From positions 1 to 64,000 of the forward strand of contig CALSLT010000043.1 of assembly GCA_943787265.1 (NCBI GenBank): DNA of 64,000 nt, read 5' to 3'. The notes under the pieces were generated by a model. That model saw only the letters and a list, made by a program, of their open reading frames with translations. It had not been told where the DNA came from and searched no databases. This document shows, in pieces, positions 17,866-27,400 of the stretch. The translations under genes were made by a program, and so were the position numbers. Within the stretch, counting starts at the first letter, position 1. Each line of letters starts with the position of its first letter. The DNA is from an uncultured Planctomycetaceae bacterium (GTDB lineage Bacteria > Planctomycetota > Planctomycetia > Planctomycetales > Planctomycetaceae).

Positions 17866-19328
17866 GAAACGAACAGGCTACCCAACTGCTTTTCGACCTG
17901 TCGGTACCAGGACGTTGCGGCGCCGAATACCCGGAATCGGATTGTCCGGAATTCTCGTCAACGGCGTGTATCCCCGCTGAGTTTCTCAGCGACACCCCGC
18001 TCCCACTGCCAGAAGTGAACGAGCCTGACGTCATTCGGCACTTCACCAACCTGTCGACGTTGAATATGTCGGTCGATACGCATTACTACCCACTGGGTAG
18101 CTGCACGATGAAGTACAACCCGAAGCGGCACGAACGGTTGGCTTCTGCTCCGGGGCTTGTCGATCTCCACCCGTGGCAGGCGGAAGAAGATCTGCAGGGC
18201 ATGCTGCAGATTCAGTTTGAAATGCAACAGATGCTTGGCGAGATTGCTGGCCTGCCGGCCGTTTCTTTGCAGCCCGCCGCTGGCGCACAGGGAGAACTGG
18301 CCGCGCTGCTGGTCGCTTCTGCGTACTTCCAGGACAAAGGCGAGCATCGCACGAAAGTCATATTCCCGAACAGCGCTCATGGGACGAACCCGGCCAGCGC
18401 CGCGCTGGCAGGTTTTGACTGCATTCAACTCGGGGCAGGAAAGAACGGATTCGTCGATCTCGACGAACTGAAAGAACATCTCGACGACCAGACGGCCGTG
18501 TTCATGATCACCAATCCGAATACGCTCGGATTGTTTGAACCAGAGATTGGCGAAATCAGCAAAATGCTGCACGACGTCGGCGGCCTTGTTTACATCGATG
18601 GTGCCAACATGAACGCCATCCTGGGCATCACTCGGCCGGGAGATTTTGGCGGCGACATGATGCACTACAACGTGCATAAGACCTTTACCGGCCCTCACGG
18701 AGCTGGCGGCCCAGGCTCTGGCCCAATCGCAGTAAGAGACTTTCTTGCAGATTATCTACCGGGGCCGGTTGTCGCTCACGACGAAGAATCCGGACAGTAC
18801 AAGCTGCGAACTCCGCCGAAATCAATCGGGCGAGTCAGATCGTTCTTTGGCAACGTCGGCATTCTCTTGCGAGGCTACTTTTATCTGCGAACGCTCGGCG
18901 GTGACGGACTGAAAGAGCTTTCAGAGCACGCCGTCCTCAACGCGAATTATCTTAAGGAAAAGCTGAAGCACATCCTGCCAGTTCCAAACGGCGAACGCTG
19001 CATGCACGAGTTCGTTGCTTCAGCGCAACACCTGCAGAAGGAACTCGGGGTCTCCGCAATGGACATCGCGAAGCGACTGCTCGACTACGGCTTCCACGCA
19101 CCGACGGTCTACTTCCCGCTGGTCGTCCCGGAAGCGATCATGGTCGAGCCAACCGAGACCGAATCGAAAGCAACACTCGACGCTTTCGCCGAAACGATTG
19201 AAAAAATCATCGCCGAAGATCCAGAGTTGCTCCACACCGCGCCGCATTCAACTCCGGTCTCACGCCCGAATGATGTGCAGGCGGCACGAAATCCCATTCT
19301 GTGCTGGTCTCCAGCCTGCGATGCTTGA
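17862..19328 (+). CDS. gcvPB: Glycine dehydrogenase (decarboxylating) subunit 2
   Basis: 488 residues, starting inside the gcvPA stop (ATGA overlap at 17862-17865). This is the catalytic half of the split P protein. The PLP-binding lysine is K273 in HYNVHKTFTGPHGAGGPG. Other family stretches are STLNMSVDTHYYPLGSCTMK, SLQPAAGAQGELAALL, SAHGTNPASAALAGF and VYIDGANMNAILG. With GcvPA it decarboxylates glycine and passes the aminomethyl group to lipoyl-GcvH. Length is as expected. The last 30 residues are variable. The stop is 26 bases before the convergent DUF218 gene end, leaving little room for a terminator. Confidence 0.96.
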   Translation: MRNEQATQLLFDLSVPGRCGAEYPESDCPEFSSTACIPAEFLSDTPLPLPEVNEPDVIRHFTNLSTLNMSVDTHYYPLGSCTMKYNPKRHERLASAPGLVDLHPWQAEEDLQGMLQIQFEMQQMLGEIAGLPAVSLQPAAGAQGELAALLVASAYFQDKGEHRTKVIFPNSAHGTNPASAALAGFDCIQLGAGKNGFVDLDELKEHLDDQTAVFMITNPNTLGLFEPEIGEISKMLHDVGGLVYIDGANMNAILGITRPGDFGGDMMHYNVHKTFTGPHGAGGPGSGPIAVRDFLADYLPGPVVAHDEESGQYKLRTPPKSIGRVRSFFGNVGILLRGYFYLRTLGGDGLKELSEHAVLNANYLKEKLKHILPVPNGERCMHEFVASAQHLQKELGVSAMDIAKRLLDYGFHAPTVYFPLVVPEAIMVEPTETESKATLDAFAETIEKIIAEDPELLHTAPHSTPVSRPNDVQAARNPILCWSPACDA

Positions 19329-19354
19329 CTTGGAAGTGTCACGAGCCAGACGAG

Positions 19355-20398
19355 TCAAAGGCCGGTCAACGGGCGTGCGTAGTAGGCCCACAGGGCAGCG
19401 GTTTCTCGAACGAGCATGAAACCTTCGTTGGGAAGCCGAAACTTCTGTCTGGCGGGAACGGTGAAAACGTCGACACCCGCGCGTTGGTACGTCAGTTTGA
19501 TGCGCGGCAGGTGGAAAAAGTGGCTGACCGCAAGCACGCGTTCAAAGCCATGTTTCCGAAACAGAGGAACGGTGTTGGCTACCGTTTCGTCGGTGCTCAG
19601 ACCTGATCGATCGGTCAGGATTCGACCAGCAGGAATTCCGAGACTGACAGCGAAGTCTCGCATTGCATCGGTCTCGTGAATGTCTCCCTGGCCAGGGCCA
19701 CCGGACATAACAAGATGTCGGACAAGCCCCTGATGATAAAGCTCGCAGGCGCTGCGTACTCGGTCGGAAAGAGCGACGGAGAGATTTCCACTCGCGTAGA
19801 CTTTGCACCCAAACACGACAGCCGCATCTGCATGCCGCCGATAGTCTGTCCAGCCGAAGCAATGGATCTGTAACAACGGAAATGCCACCGTGCAGCCCAC
19901 CGTTGCGACAGAGATCAATGCTTTGCCGCGGATAGAAGCTCGTCTTCCGCGGGCCCGGACATGCAATGCTCCGAAGATGGTCAGCAAGAGGGCAGCGACA
20001 ACGAATGAAAACGGGAGTGCGAATTGTGTCGTGATCGTGCCTTGAGTGACCAGGGAATAGAATGTCGAGGCGTCGTGGATTGCGACGGCCAGAGCACCAG
20101 CGACCGCCATTTTCTGGAGACTGGTTAGGAGGCGGAAAGAATCAGGTTTGCGAGCGAATTCAAACATCAACACGGAGAAAACCAGAATCAGCGTGCGACC
20201 GACATCATCCGGCATACTGCGAGTGTCCAGCCACCAGCCCGACGCATCAAAGCCTGGATGAAACAATTCACCGACGAGGTTCAACAGGGAGAATGCAGCT
20301 AAGAACAACGCAAACCCTCGGCCAATACTCACAAGTAGCGACGCATACTGGTGTTGCGTGTTTGAATCGTCCTGCAAGCTGTGTTCGGAATCAGCCAT
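19355..20398 (-). CDS. DUF218/YdcF-type membrane protein
   Basis: 347 residues. Four or five hydrophobic helices in the first 190 residues (GRGFALFLAAFSLLNLVGEL; RTLILVFSVLMFEFA; FSFVVAALLLTIFGALHV; ALISVATVGCTVAFPLL) precede a DUF218 domain of about 150 residues. The domain motifs are AAVVFGCKVYASGNLS, HLVMSGGPGQGD, SGLSTDETVANT and SHFFHLPRIKLTYQRAG. Family members SanA and ElyC act in envelope integrity or peptidoglycan/undecaprenyl metabolism in E. coli; the biochemical activity is unsettled. The gene stands alone and convergent to gcvPB. The C-terminal domain probably faces the periplasm. Confidence 0.88.
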   Translation of the reverse strand: MADSEHSLQDDSNTQHQYASLLVSIGRGFALFLAAFSLLNLVGELFHPGFDASGWWLDTRSMPDDVGRTLILVFSVLMFEFARKPDSFRLLTSLQKMAVAGALAVAIHDASTFYSLVTQGTITTQFALPFSFVVAALLLTIFGALHVRARGRRASIRGKALISVATVGCTVAFPLLQIHCFGWTDYRRHADAAVVFGCKVYASGNLSVALSDRVRSACELYHQGLVRHLVMSGGPGQGDIHETDAMRDFAVSLGIPAGRILTDRSGLSTDETVANTVPLFRKHGFERVLAVSHFFHLPRIKLTYQRAGVDVFTVPARQKFRLPNEGFMLVRETAALWAYYARPLTGL

Positions 20399-20828
20399 CC
20401 CGAGACTCCCGTGTTTTGAAATATTCTGACCTCTATTGAATTGTTAGCGAAAACTGCATCGCGGGCCTACGTGAATCTGCGGCCGCGTCAATGAGAAAAC
20501 CCTCGCGACGTGACACACGCGGTCACACGTTAGATGCCGGCCGATCAGGGGAAACAAAATAGAGCATCTGACGTAGCGAACATGTCGTGCCGTTAACTCC
20601 GCTGAGCGAGTTGATTGCTCCTACCGGTACGCTGAAACTCGACGTATTATGACAGTGTCTGGATTGTCAAACTGCTGCCGTCTTACGTTCCTGTCTTTGA
20701 AGATCCAGGTAGTTCGTTTTTCGGATCAGTACGCCGTCCGGTCTTACTCTTGAGGCCTTGGTATGAACTCTAACGGCCGAGCATCACTCGACTGTTGAGT
20801 ATCTGTGGGAGTTGTAAATCGTCGCGTT
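20399..20828. other. Intergenic region upstream of the giant-protein genes
   Basis: 430 bases between the divergent DUF218 gene and the first giant-protein gene. It should hold both promoters. I saw no convincing promoter boxes, RNA gene or extended repeat. Two short direct or inverted words of CGCG/ACAC type near 20500-20530 are too weak to call. Confidence 0.35.
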
Positions 20829-23800
20829 ATGATGATGACTGAACACAGACCTGCATGCGTCCAATCATCTGCGCTGAAGATCTCTCGTTCATCGGTGGTG
20901 AATTCACCAGGAGCATTGCTGACTTTCACCGGAAAATGGACTGCTTACTTTGCACTGGCCATTGCCGTAGTCATTTCAGCGGCCCGGCCAGTCGTTGGCC
21001 AGAAGTCGCTACCGGACTCGGCAGCCGAAGCTTCACCGTCGTCGATTGGTGTGAAGGGGGCTTCACAATCAGAAGCCCGGCTAACAGAACCGCCAAAAGC
21101 GAATGAGCACGTCATCTTCGTTGACGAGAATGGCGAAGTGGTCAGGTTGACGGCAGGAGGTCAGATTGGTGACTACCTCAAGTGGCGTGAGCAGCTCCTT
21201 CGGGGCACGAATGACAAAGGGCCTGGCTACTACGTTGCCGCGGTAACGTTGACGGGTGATGTAAATGAAGCTCGAACTACGGCAAAGCTCGACGCGTCAG
21301 TTGAGGTATTTGTTCGAGACGGGATCAATCAGGTCGATGTGCCACTTCGGCTGAACGAAGCGACGTTGCTGGCTCACCGCCAAACACAAACTGGCGACGT
21401 TGAGTTCCTGCCAACGGATCGCGGAACCGGCCTGAAGTGTCGCATCTTTGGAAGCGGCCAACACAGGATTGATCTGCGGATTTCGGTACCCGTTCGAAAA
21501 TCCGGCAAGTCCTACAGGATGCACCTTTCATTACCAGAAACCGCGCAAAGTTCATTAAGGCTCGTTGTTCCTGGTGACGCGTTCGCTGTCCGGTCCGAAC
21601 AGCTCGCCGACATTGAAGTTGAAGCCCTGCCGGATGCCCGTTCAGCCTTAGTTGCGCATGGGCTGGCCGATGACCTTGATTTGCCCTGGCAGGTGGTCGA
21701 GACGCAGCCAGCAGAAGAGACGTCGTTTCAAGTCGAAACATTGTTGTCTGCTGATGCAGTTGAAGACGGCGTTGCTATCGAGGCTGTTCAAACAATCGTT
21801 GCGTCAGGCGTCAGCTTTGATTCAGTAAGAGTCAACGTGCCTCGCGGGAGCAACGCCCTTTCAGTGAGCAGTTCGACACACGACTCAATCGAGACGTCTG
21901 ACCTGCAAACGAACCCTGTCGTGATTTCTCTTCAGGAGAGCACTGCGGGCTCATTGAAGCTGAAGTGGCTGATTTCGTCGGAAGTGAAGGCGGACACTAA
22001 GTCATTCTCGATTAGTGGATTCACTGTTGAGAATGCGACACGAGAGGAAACATTCTTCGGTCTTCGAGTTGCCGAAGGGTTCCGCTTGAGCCAACTGACC
22101 CCGCGACCTCTGCAGGTGCAACGGATCGCGACCTCGTTGTTTCGAAAACGAGTGGAATCGCAGCTTGATCCGCAGGCCAGATTCCAGCAGGCCTATCGTC
22201 TGGCAAACCGAAATTCCCGAGTGCAATTTCAAATTGAAAAGATCGAGGCCAATTATCGTGTAATCCCAGGATACGAATTGATGTTCCGGGAAGCTTCTGC
22301 AGATTTGGAAGCTCGATTTGAAATCATCGTGTACCGGGGATCGCTGGATCACATCCAGCTTCGATGGCCGAATGTTGAGTCGCAGGAATGGGAACAGATT
22401 GAGGTCGTCGAACCGGCAGACCGAGTTCACATTGCGACGCGTGCTACTGAAGTGGCTGACAAGTCTGAAACAAAGATTGAAGCCGAAGAGATCCGGTTAG
22501 AGTTTGTTGAGCCACTGAATCGAACTCATGGACCAATCACTGTCAAACTTCAGGCACGACGTCCTGTACCACTTGGTGACGAACCGTTCCTGATTTCTAT
22601 TCCCGTGGCGGATTCCGAATCCAAGCCGGTTTCCCAACTAACATTGTTAAACGCGAGTAACGTTGAGACTACTTTCGAAGGGGCGCGTGATACCGATGTC
22701 CGGTTTATCTCGAGTCCATCAGGCAGAGCGGTCGCAACAAATGCTGACGGACCAGTGAATCAGGTCCCGCGGCAACTTGAGAGTTCGTCGTCTGACCTCG
22801 AATTTCGAGCGACGGTGACGACTCATGCTCAGGCAGTCACAGTGTCGTCACATGCCACACTCACGTTGTCCGAAAATCTGATCGACGTTGAGCAGCGTCT
22901 TCGTTATTCCGTTACTTATGAAGAGCTTGACCGGCTTCGGATTCTTGTGCCGGGGGCAGTGACACCCAAAGAATTTCGACTGGCAGGGGATGATGGCGTT
23001 TCGACGGCTCTCACCGCAGAAGTAGGTGGATTGGAAATCGACGGTGTTCGGCAGATCAGAGTCAACCTGCCACAGCCCGTCCTTGGTAAGTTTGAAGTTA
23101 TCTGCACGTACTCTGTGCCTGTTGATGCTGCGTTTATCGAGTCGGGGGTTGGCCAATCTGAGGTCGCTTTACTTCAACCGACCGATGTTCAAGGCGAGTC
23201 CACACGAGTTGAGCTTCGGTCACCAGGCAACGTTGGTGTCCTGGTTACCGGAGAGCAATGGGACCAGGAGTTGACCTTGAGCAGTGCTCCCACGTGGGTA
23301 GCTTCAGGAATGCTCAGGAATGTTGGTCTGAGCTTGGAAGCTGCACCGGAACGAGCAACTCAGAACTTTGTTGTTCGGCGATCATTGATCAGGAGTCGTT
23401 TTCAGAATGGTGGCTCAGTAAGAACGACATGTGTCTCACTGATCGACGGCGATATTTCTTTTCTCACGGTTAATTTACCGGCTGAGACCGACCGGTCGTC
23501 CCTGAGTGTCTGGTGGGATGGAAAACTGGCGACGGCCGATAACCTGCTGATCTCGTCGAATGACGATGAGCTAATCGAAATTCGACTGCTTCTTGACGAG
23601 CAGATGCGTCGTAAGCAACACAGTCTGACGTTTGAGTTTGACGTCAATCAGACTGGTACATTTGGCAGCATCAACGAACTCTCCGCAACGGCGCCGAGTT
23701 TTGCAGACGATGTCTGGATCGCCGATACGTTGTGGGAACTGATACTTCCAGTTGATCAACATTTGCTCGTTTATCCAGGCAATTATACGCCTGCATTTTC

Positions 23801-24362
23801 ATGGCAGCGGCAAGGTTTTGCATGGAACAGGCGGCCGATCGGAGGGAGCGTTTCTCTTAGTGACTGGTTGCTCGTCGACGCAGATCCCGAGGTGACTACT
23901 GCAATTCGCAATCAACTGTTGGAATTGCGTTTAGCTCCATTGTCCGGTCCGACTTACGGAAACAGCTACCTCTTCAGCTCTTTTGGGCATCAACGGGAGA
24001 TTCGAATCCAATCTATGAGTCAGCCGGCAGTTATCCTGGCGGGTGCCGGGTTAGCTCTCGCGTTCGGCCTTACACTACTTCGAATTCCGGCTACCCGGCA
24101 CGTACTAACAATCCTCGTCGTTGGATTTGCCCTTTCGCTTGCGGGCATCTGGCATCTTGAAGCCGTGCAGCTTCTTCTGCAGCCGGCTGTTTTTGGACTG
24201 GTTCTAGCAATTGCTGCATCGGTGATCGAATCGCGAGTCAAACGGCGACAGCGTGCTTCGTTGGTAACATTTTCGTCTCCCAGTGATTTTCTCGCTCCAG
24301 GTTCTTCTCGAGAAGAAATTATCCATGACGAATCGAACGAGCGAAGTGAGCGACCTGCTTAA
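20829..24362 (+). CDS. Giant secreted/membrane protein, unrecognised beta-rich module
   Basis: 1177 residues from ATG 20829; the frame is open from GTG 20805. A signal peptide or anchor lies at about 35-58 (YFALAIAVVISAARPVVGQ). About 1000 residues follow, alternating hydrophobic strands with few cysteines. At the C-terminus are three membrane helices (VILAGAGLALAFGLTLL; LTILVVGFALSLAGIW; PAVFGLVLAIAASVIES) and a basic then acidic tail. I recognise no named domain. The segment TVKLQARRPVPLGDEPFLIS matches two segments of the next gene (VKIRGRQAVPLAGAGYLQFS and ITITGQQAVTIGSGTVKLPL). This suggests one repeated module. The bulk is probably periplasmic and the tail cytoplasmic. It lies 90 bases before the next gene and is probably co-transcribed. 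Function unknown. Confidence 0.75.
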   Translation: MMMTEHRPACVQSSALKISRSSVVNSPGALLTFTGKWTAYFALAIAVVISAARPVVGQKSLPDSAAEASPSSIGVKGASQSEARLTEPPKANEHVIFVDENGEVVRLTAGGQIGDYLKWREQLLRGTNDKGPGYYVAAVTLTGDVNEARTTAKLDASVEVFVRDGINQVDVPLRLNEATLLAHRQTQTGDVEFLPTDRGTGLKCRIFGSGQHRIDLRISVPVRKSGKSYRMHLSLPETAQSSLRLVVPGDAFAVRSEQLADIEVEALPDARSALVAHGLADDLDLPWQVVETQPAEETSFQVETLLSADAVEDGVAIEAVQTIVASGVSFDSVRVNVPRGSNALSVSSSTHDSIETSDLQTNPVVISLQESTAGSLKLKWLISSEVKADTKSFSISGFTVENATREETFFGLRVAEGFRLSQLTPRPLQVQRIATSLFRKRVESQLDPQARFQQAYRLANRNSRVQFQIEKIEANYRVIPGYELMFREASADLEARFEIIVYRGSLDHIQLRWPNVESQEWEQIEVVEPADRVHIATRATEVADKSETKIEAEEIRLEFVEPLNRTHGPITVKLQARRPVPLGDEPFLISIPVADSESKPVSQLTLLNASNVETTFEGARDTDVRFISSPSGRAVATNADGPVNQVPRQLESSSSDLEFRATVTTHAQAVTVSSHATLTLSENLIDVEQRLRYSVTYEELDRLRILVPGAVTPKEFRLAGDDGVSTALTAEVGGLEIDGVRQIRVNLPQPVLGKFEVICTYSVPVDAAFIESGVGQSEVALLQPTDVQGESTRVELRSPGNVGVLVTGEQWDQELTLSSAPTWVASGMLRNVGLSLEAAPERATQNFVVRRSLIRSRFQNGGSVRTTCVSLIDGDISFLTVNLPAETDRSSLSVWWDGKLATADNLLISSNDDELIEIRLLLDEQMRRKQHSLTFEFDVNQTGTFGSINELSATAPSFADDVWIADTLWELILPVDQHLLVYPGNYTPAFSWQRQGFAWNRRPIGGSVSLSDWLLVDADPEVTTAIRNQLLELRLAPLSGPTYGNSYLFSSFGHQREIRIQSMSQPAVILAGAGLALAFGLTLLRIPATRHVLTILVVGFALSLAGIWHLEAVQLLLQPAVFGLVLAIAASVIESRVKRRQRASLVTFSSPSDFLAPGSSREEIIHDESNERSERPA

Positions 24363-24452
24363 CGGTTCACACTGTTGTCGTGCCAACTGGCAGCGGGATG
24401 AGACAGCATTTGAACCATTAGAGACCATATCAAGAATAGGCGAGCTATCCCG

Positions 24453-27400
24453 GTGCAACACGAACGTCGTCAGCGACTGATTCAGCCCAGCAAGACGCGA
24501 TTGCTCACAGCAGTCGTCGTCTTCAGCACCGTGCTGCTTCATTCATTCGTTTTCGACTCTGTTGGATCGTGTGCCGAGCCGAAGGCCGTGCATTCCAAGC
24601 GGATGTTCGTTCCGGGCAAGCACCCAGAATTCTGGCCGAAAGGCGATTGGGTACCAATTCGTCCTGAGCAACTCGACAGGCTGATAAAGTCTGCCAATAC
24701 GTCGTCCAGTGAAATTGACCCCTTTCGATTTGCCTCAGCTCTCTATGAGGCGAGCTTCAACGCGAAAACATCGCAATTCGAGCAGGGGACGGCCACACTC
24801 CTTCGAGTCCGCAACGAAGCGGAAGTTACTCCGTTTGAACCTTGTAACCTTGCATTGTCAAACGCTCGTTGGGTCAATGAGGACACTGAGCAATCTGCGA
24901 TTCTCGGGACGGGCCTCGACAATGTGCAAAGGCTTGTGGCTCCCGAAGCCACTCACGAACTCAGGTTCGATTGGCTTCTTGAAGGGCGGAAGCGACTGAC
25001 GGGATACGACTTCGATTTCAACGTGCCACCATCGGTCGTTACGTCTTTTCGATTGTTTTTGCCTTCAGGGTGGAAGGTGACGTCGAATGCGGGAATCGTC
25101 CAACCGGATAAGGGGGGCCAGGTGGCCCAAGAGCAAAGCCACGACAGCACGTCGTTAGTGGCATGGAGGGTGGAACTCGGGCATACGAACGTCTGCAGAA
25201 TCCGAATTCACAAGCCGACTGACGAGAATAGACACGCCCCACGCATTAGCTCGTATCGGCTGAATTCGCGATGCCAGTTGCAGTCAGGATCGCTAGAGCA
25301 GTCTTTCGACTTCAGCTTTGACTCGCTGTCGACAGTCAACAACGAAATTACAATCGCGATACCTCCGGCTTTGATCGTGTCGTCGATCGAAGACGAGCTT
25401 GGCCGGGCATTTTCGTGGCGTGACACCGGACCACGGGCAGATAAGTGGCATGCCTTACGCATTAACGTGGCAGGTGGCGAAAAAGAAGAACTGTCACGTG
25501 TAAAGATACGCGGTCGACAGGCTGTCCCGTTGGCCGGGGCCGGTTATCTTCAATTCAGCATAGAACCACCACGGCCGGACAATGCGGTCCTGCGGGGAGG
25601 AAACGCCAGTTCGTTCAGTGTTGCTATTGAATCACCATTTCAGGTGGCGACATATTCTTCCGACGGACTTCGCCAAACGGCTACATCGGTGGACGAAGAC
25701 AGGCATGAACTCGCCTTTGAGCAGTATTCATCTCAGTCGTTTCTTAACCTGCAGATTCAGAATGCGGGAAGGAAGTCTTTGCAAAGGATTTTCGTCCGCG
25801 AGTATTCATTACTCAATGTCGGAACGATTCCGCAGGAACTGGATGTGCTACTGGAGTTGACGTCGCAAGCTCAAGGCGCGTTCGAGTCGACGTGGTTGGT
25901 CCCATCGGAATGGGAAGTGACTGCTGTGGTCTCGGTGGCACCGTCTGGGACAGCAGCGTCCTCAGCGGATGACGTCTCCTGGAATATCAAACGACAGTCC
26001 GGGAACTTCCAGCGGCTTACCATTGATCTTGCCGACGGGCTACCGGTCAGAGAACCATTGAAACTGCATGTTATCGGGCAGCGTGCAGATCGAAGCCGTC
26101 AGTCTGAGTTTCATGTGCCAGTGATTCTGCCGGAAGCAGCGAGGTCAGTCGCTATCGCATTCGGTGTGGTTGGCTGTGAAGAGCCAGAAGAAGTGCAACT
26201 CACTTCAGACAACTACCGACGTTACGCGGATCAAGGTGCATTTACTGAGTCGGACTGGCGAGACCTGATTGCTGTCTTCGGAGAAGTGCCACAGGCTGTT
26301 TGGATTGCCGAGAATTGGCTGTCGAGGGGGCAACTAGAAAAAGCAATGCTGCATTTGCCAGGCGACAAGTTTGCCTCGGTTGGTTCAATGCCTGTTCAGT
26401 CGGATGCGACAATCCCGCCAGTTAAACAGCCAAACGACGGGGCGGTGACGCCTTTCCCCGATCAGTATGAAAAGGTAAACCAGACGTCAGAAACGCAGCA
26501 CCAGACGCCGTTGACGACTCAGCCCGTAATCGTAAGCGCCGAGTTCGATTCGCAGTTGTCGCCAGGTTCGGCTAGTCGCGATTTGCATCAGTTCACCTGG
26601 CGATTTCACTATTCATCAGAAGCGTCGCCATTTCGATTTCGGTTGCCTGGGAATGCCGAACTACTTGCTGTCATGTGGAGAGGGCAAAAAATTGCACCCG
26701 TTCGAGATAGCATCGACTGGGTTATCCCACTCACGACCGTCAACGTAAACGACGAATTATCGATTGAATACACGATGCCTTCTCAGGATGTCTATCTGCG
26801 AGAAACGTATCGTTGCCGAATTCCATTGACTGATGTCACGGTCGTTCAGTTCGACTGGAATATTCACCTTCGCGATAAATTCTCAGTAGTGTCATTTGCT
26901 TCCGAGTTGACTCCTGACGATGAACCTCGCTCCGGAAACTGGTTGAGCTGGTGCTTCGGTCCACTCGCCCGAAGTGCTTCTTCGCACGTTTTTAACCCTG
27001 TTGGCCCAGGATCGTGGATGCGGTTCTTGAAGGGGCGTGGCACTCAGTTTTCAAATCCAACGGCGCCGAAATCAACTGACTGGAAGACGTTTTCGGCTTC
27101 CGCTGCAGGGCTCCCCGATTCCCTGGCTGTTCATGTTTGTGACCATTCCAGGTTGTACGCTCTTTCGTGGTTCGTGTTGACATTAAGTTTGCTGATTGGT
27201 GTTCTGTTGCGTACGGTCGCCGCACCACATCGCAGTCGATTTGCCCTGGTTTGGTTAAGTGGGTGCGTCGCTTCAGTCGCACTTGTGCCTGGAGCCTATG
27301 CTGAACTTGTAGGAGCCTGTGCACTGGGCAGCATCCTGGCGACGCTTGTTCCAAGAAACTTCGTGCGACCAGTGAAGCGTGGCAAATCAGACGCCGGTCA

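Noticed and set aside
17958..18698. 246-codon minus-strand ORF opposite gcvPB
   Set aside because: Antisense shadow. The PLP lysine motif and full GcvPB frame are on the plus strand.
20500..20530. Short CGCG/ACAC repeats upstream of the giant genes
   Set aside because: Too short and irregular to call an operator or promoter.
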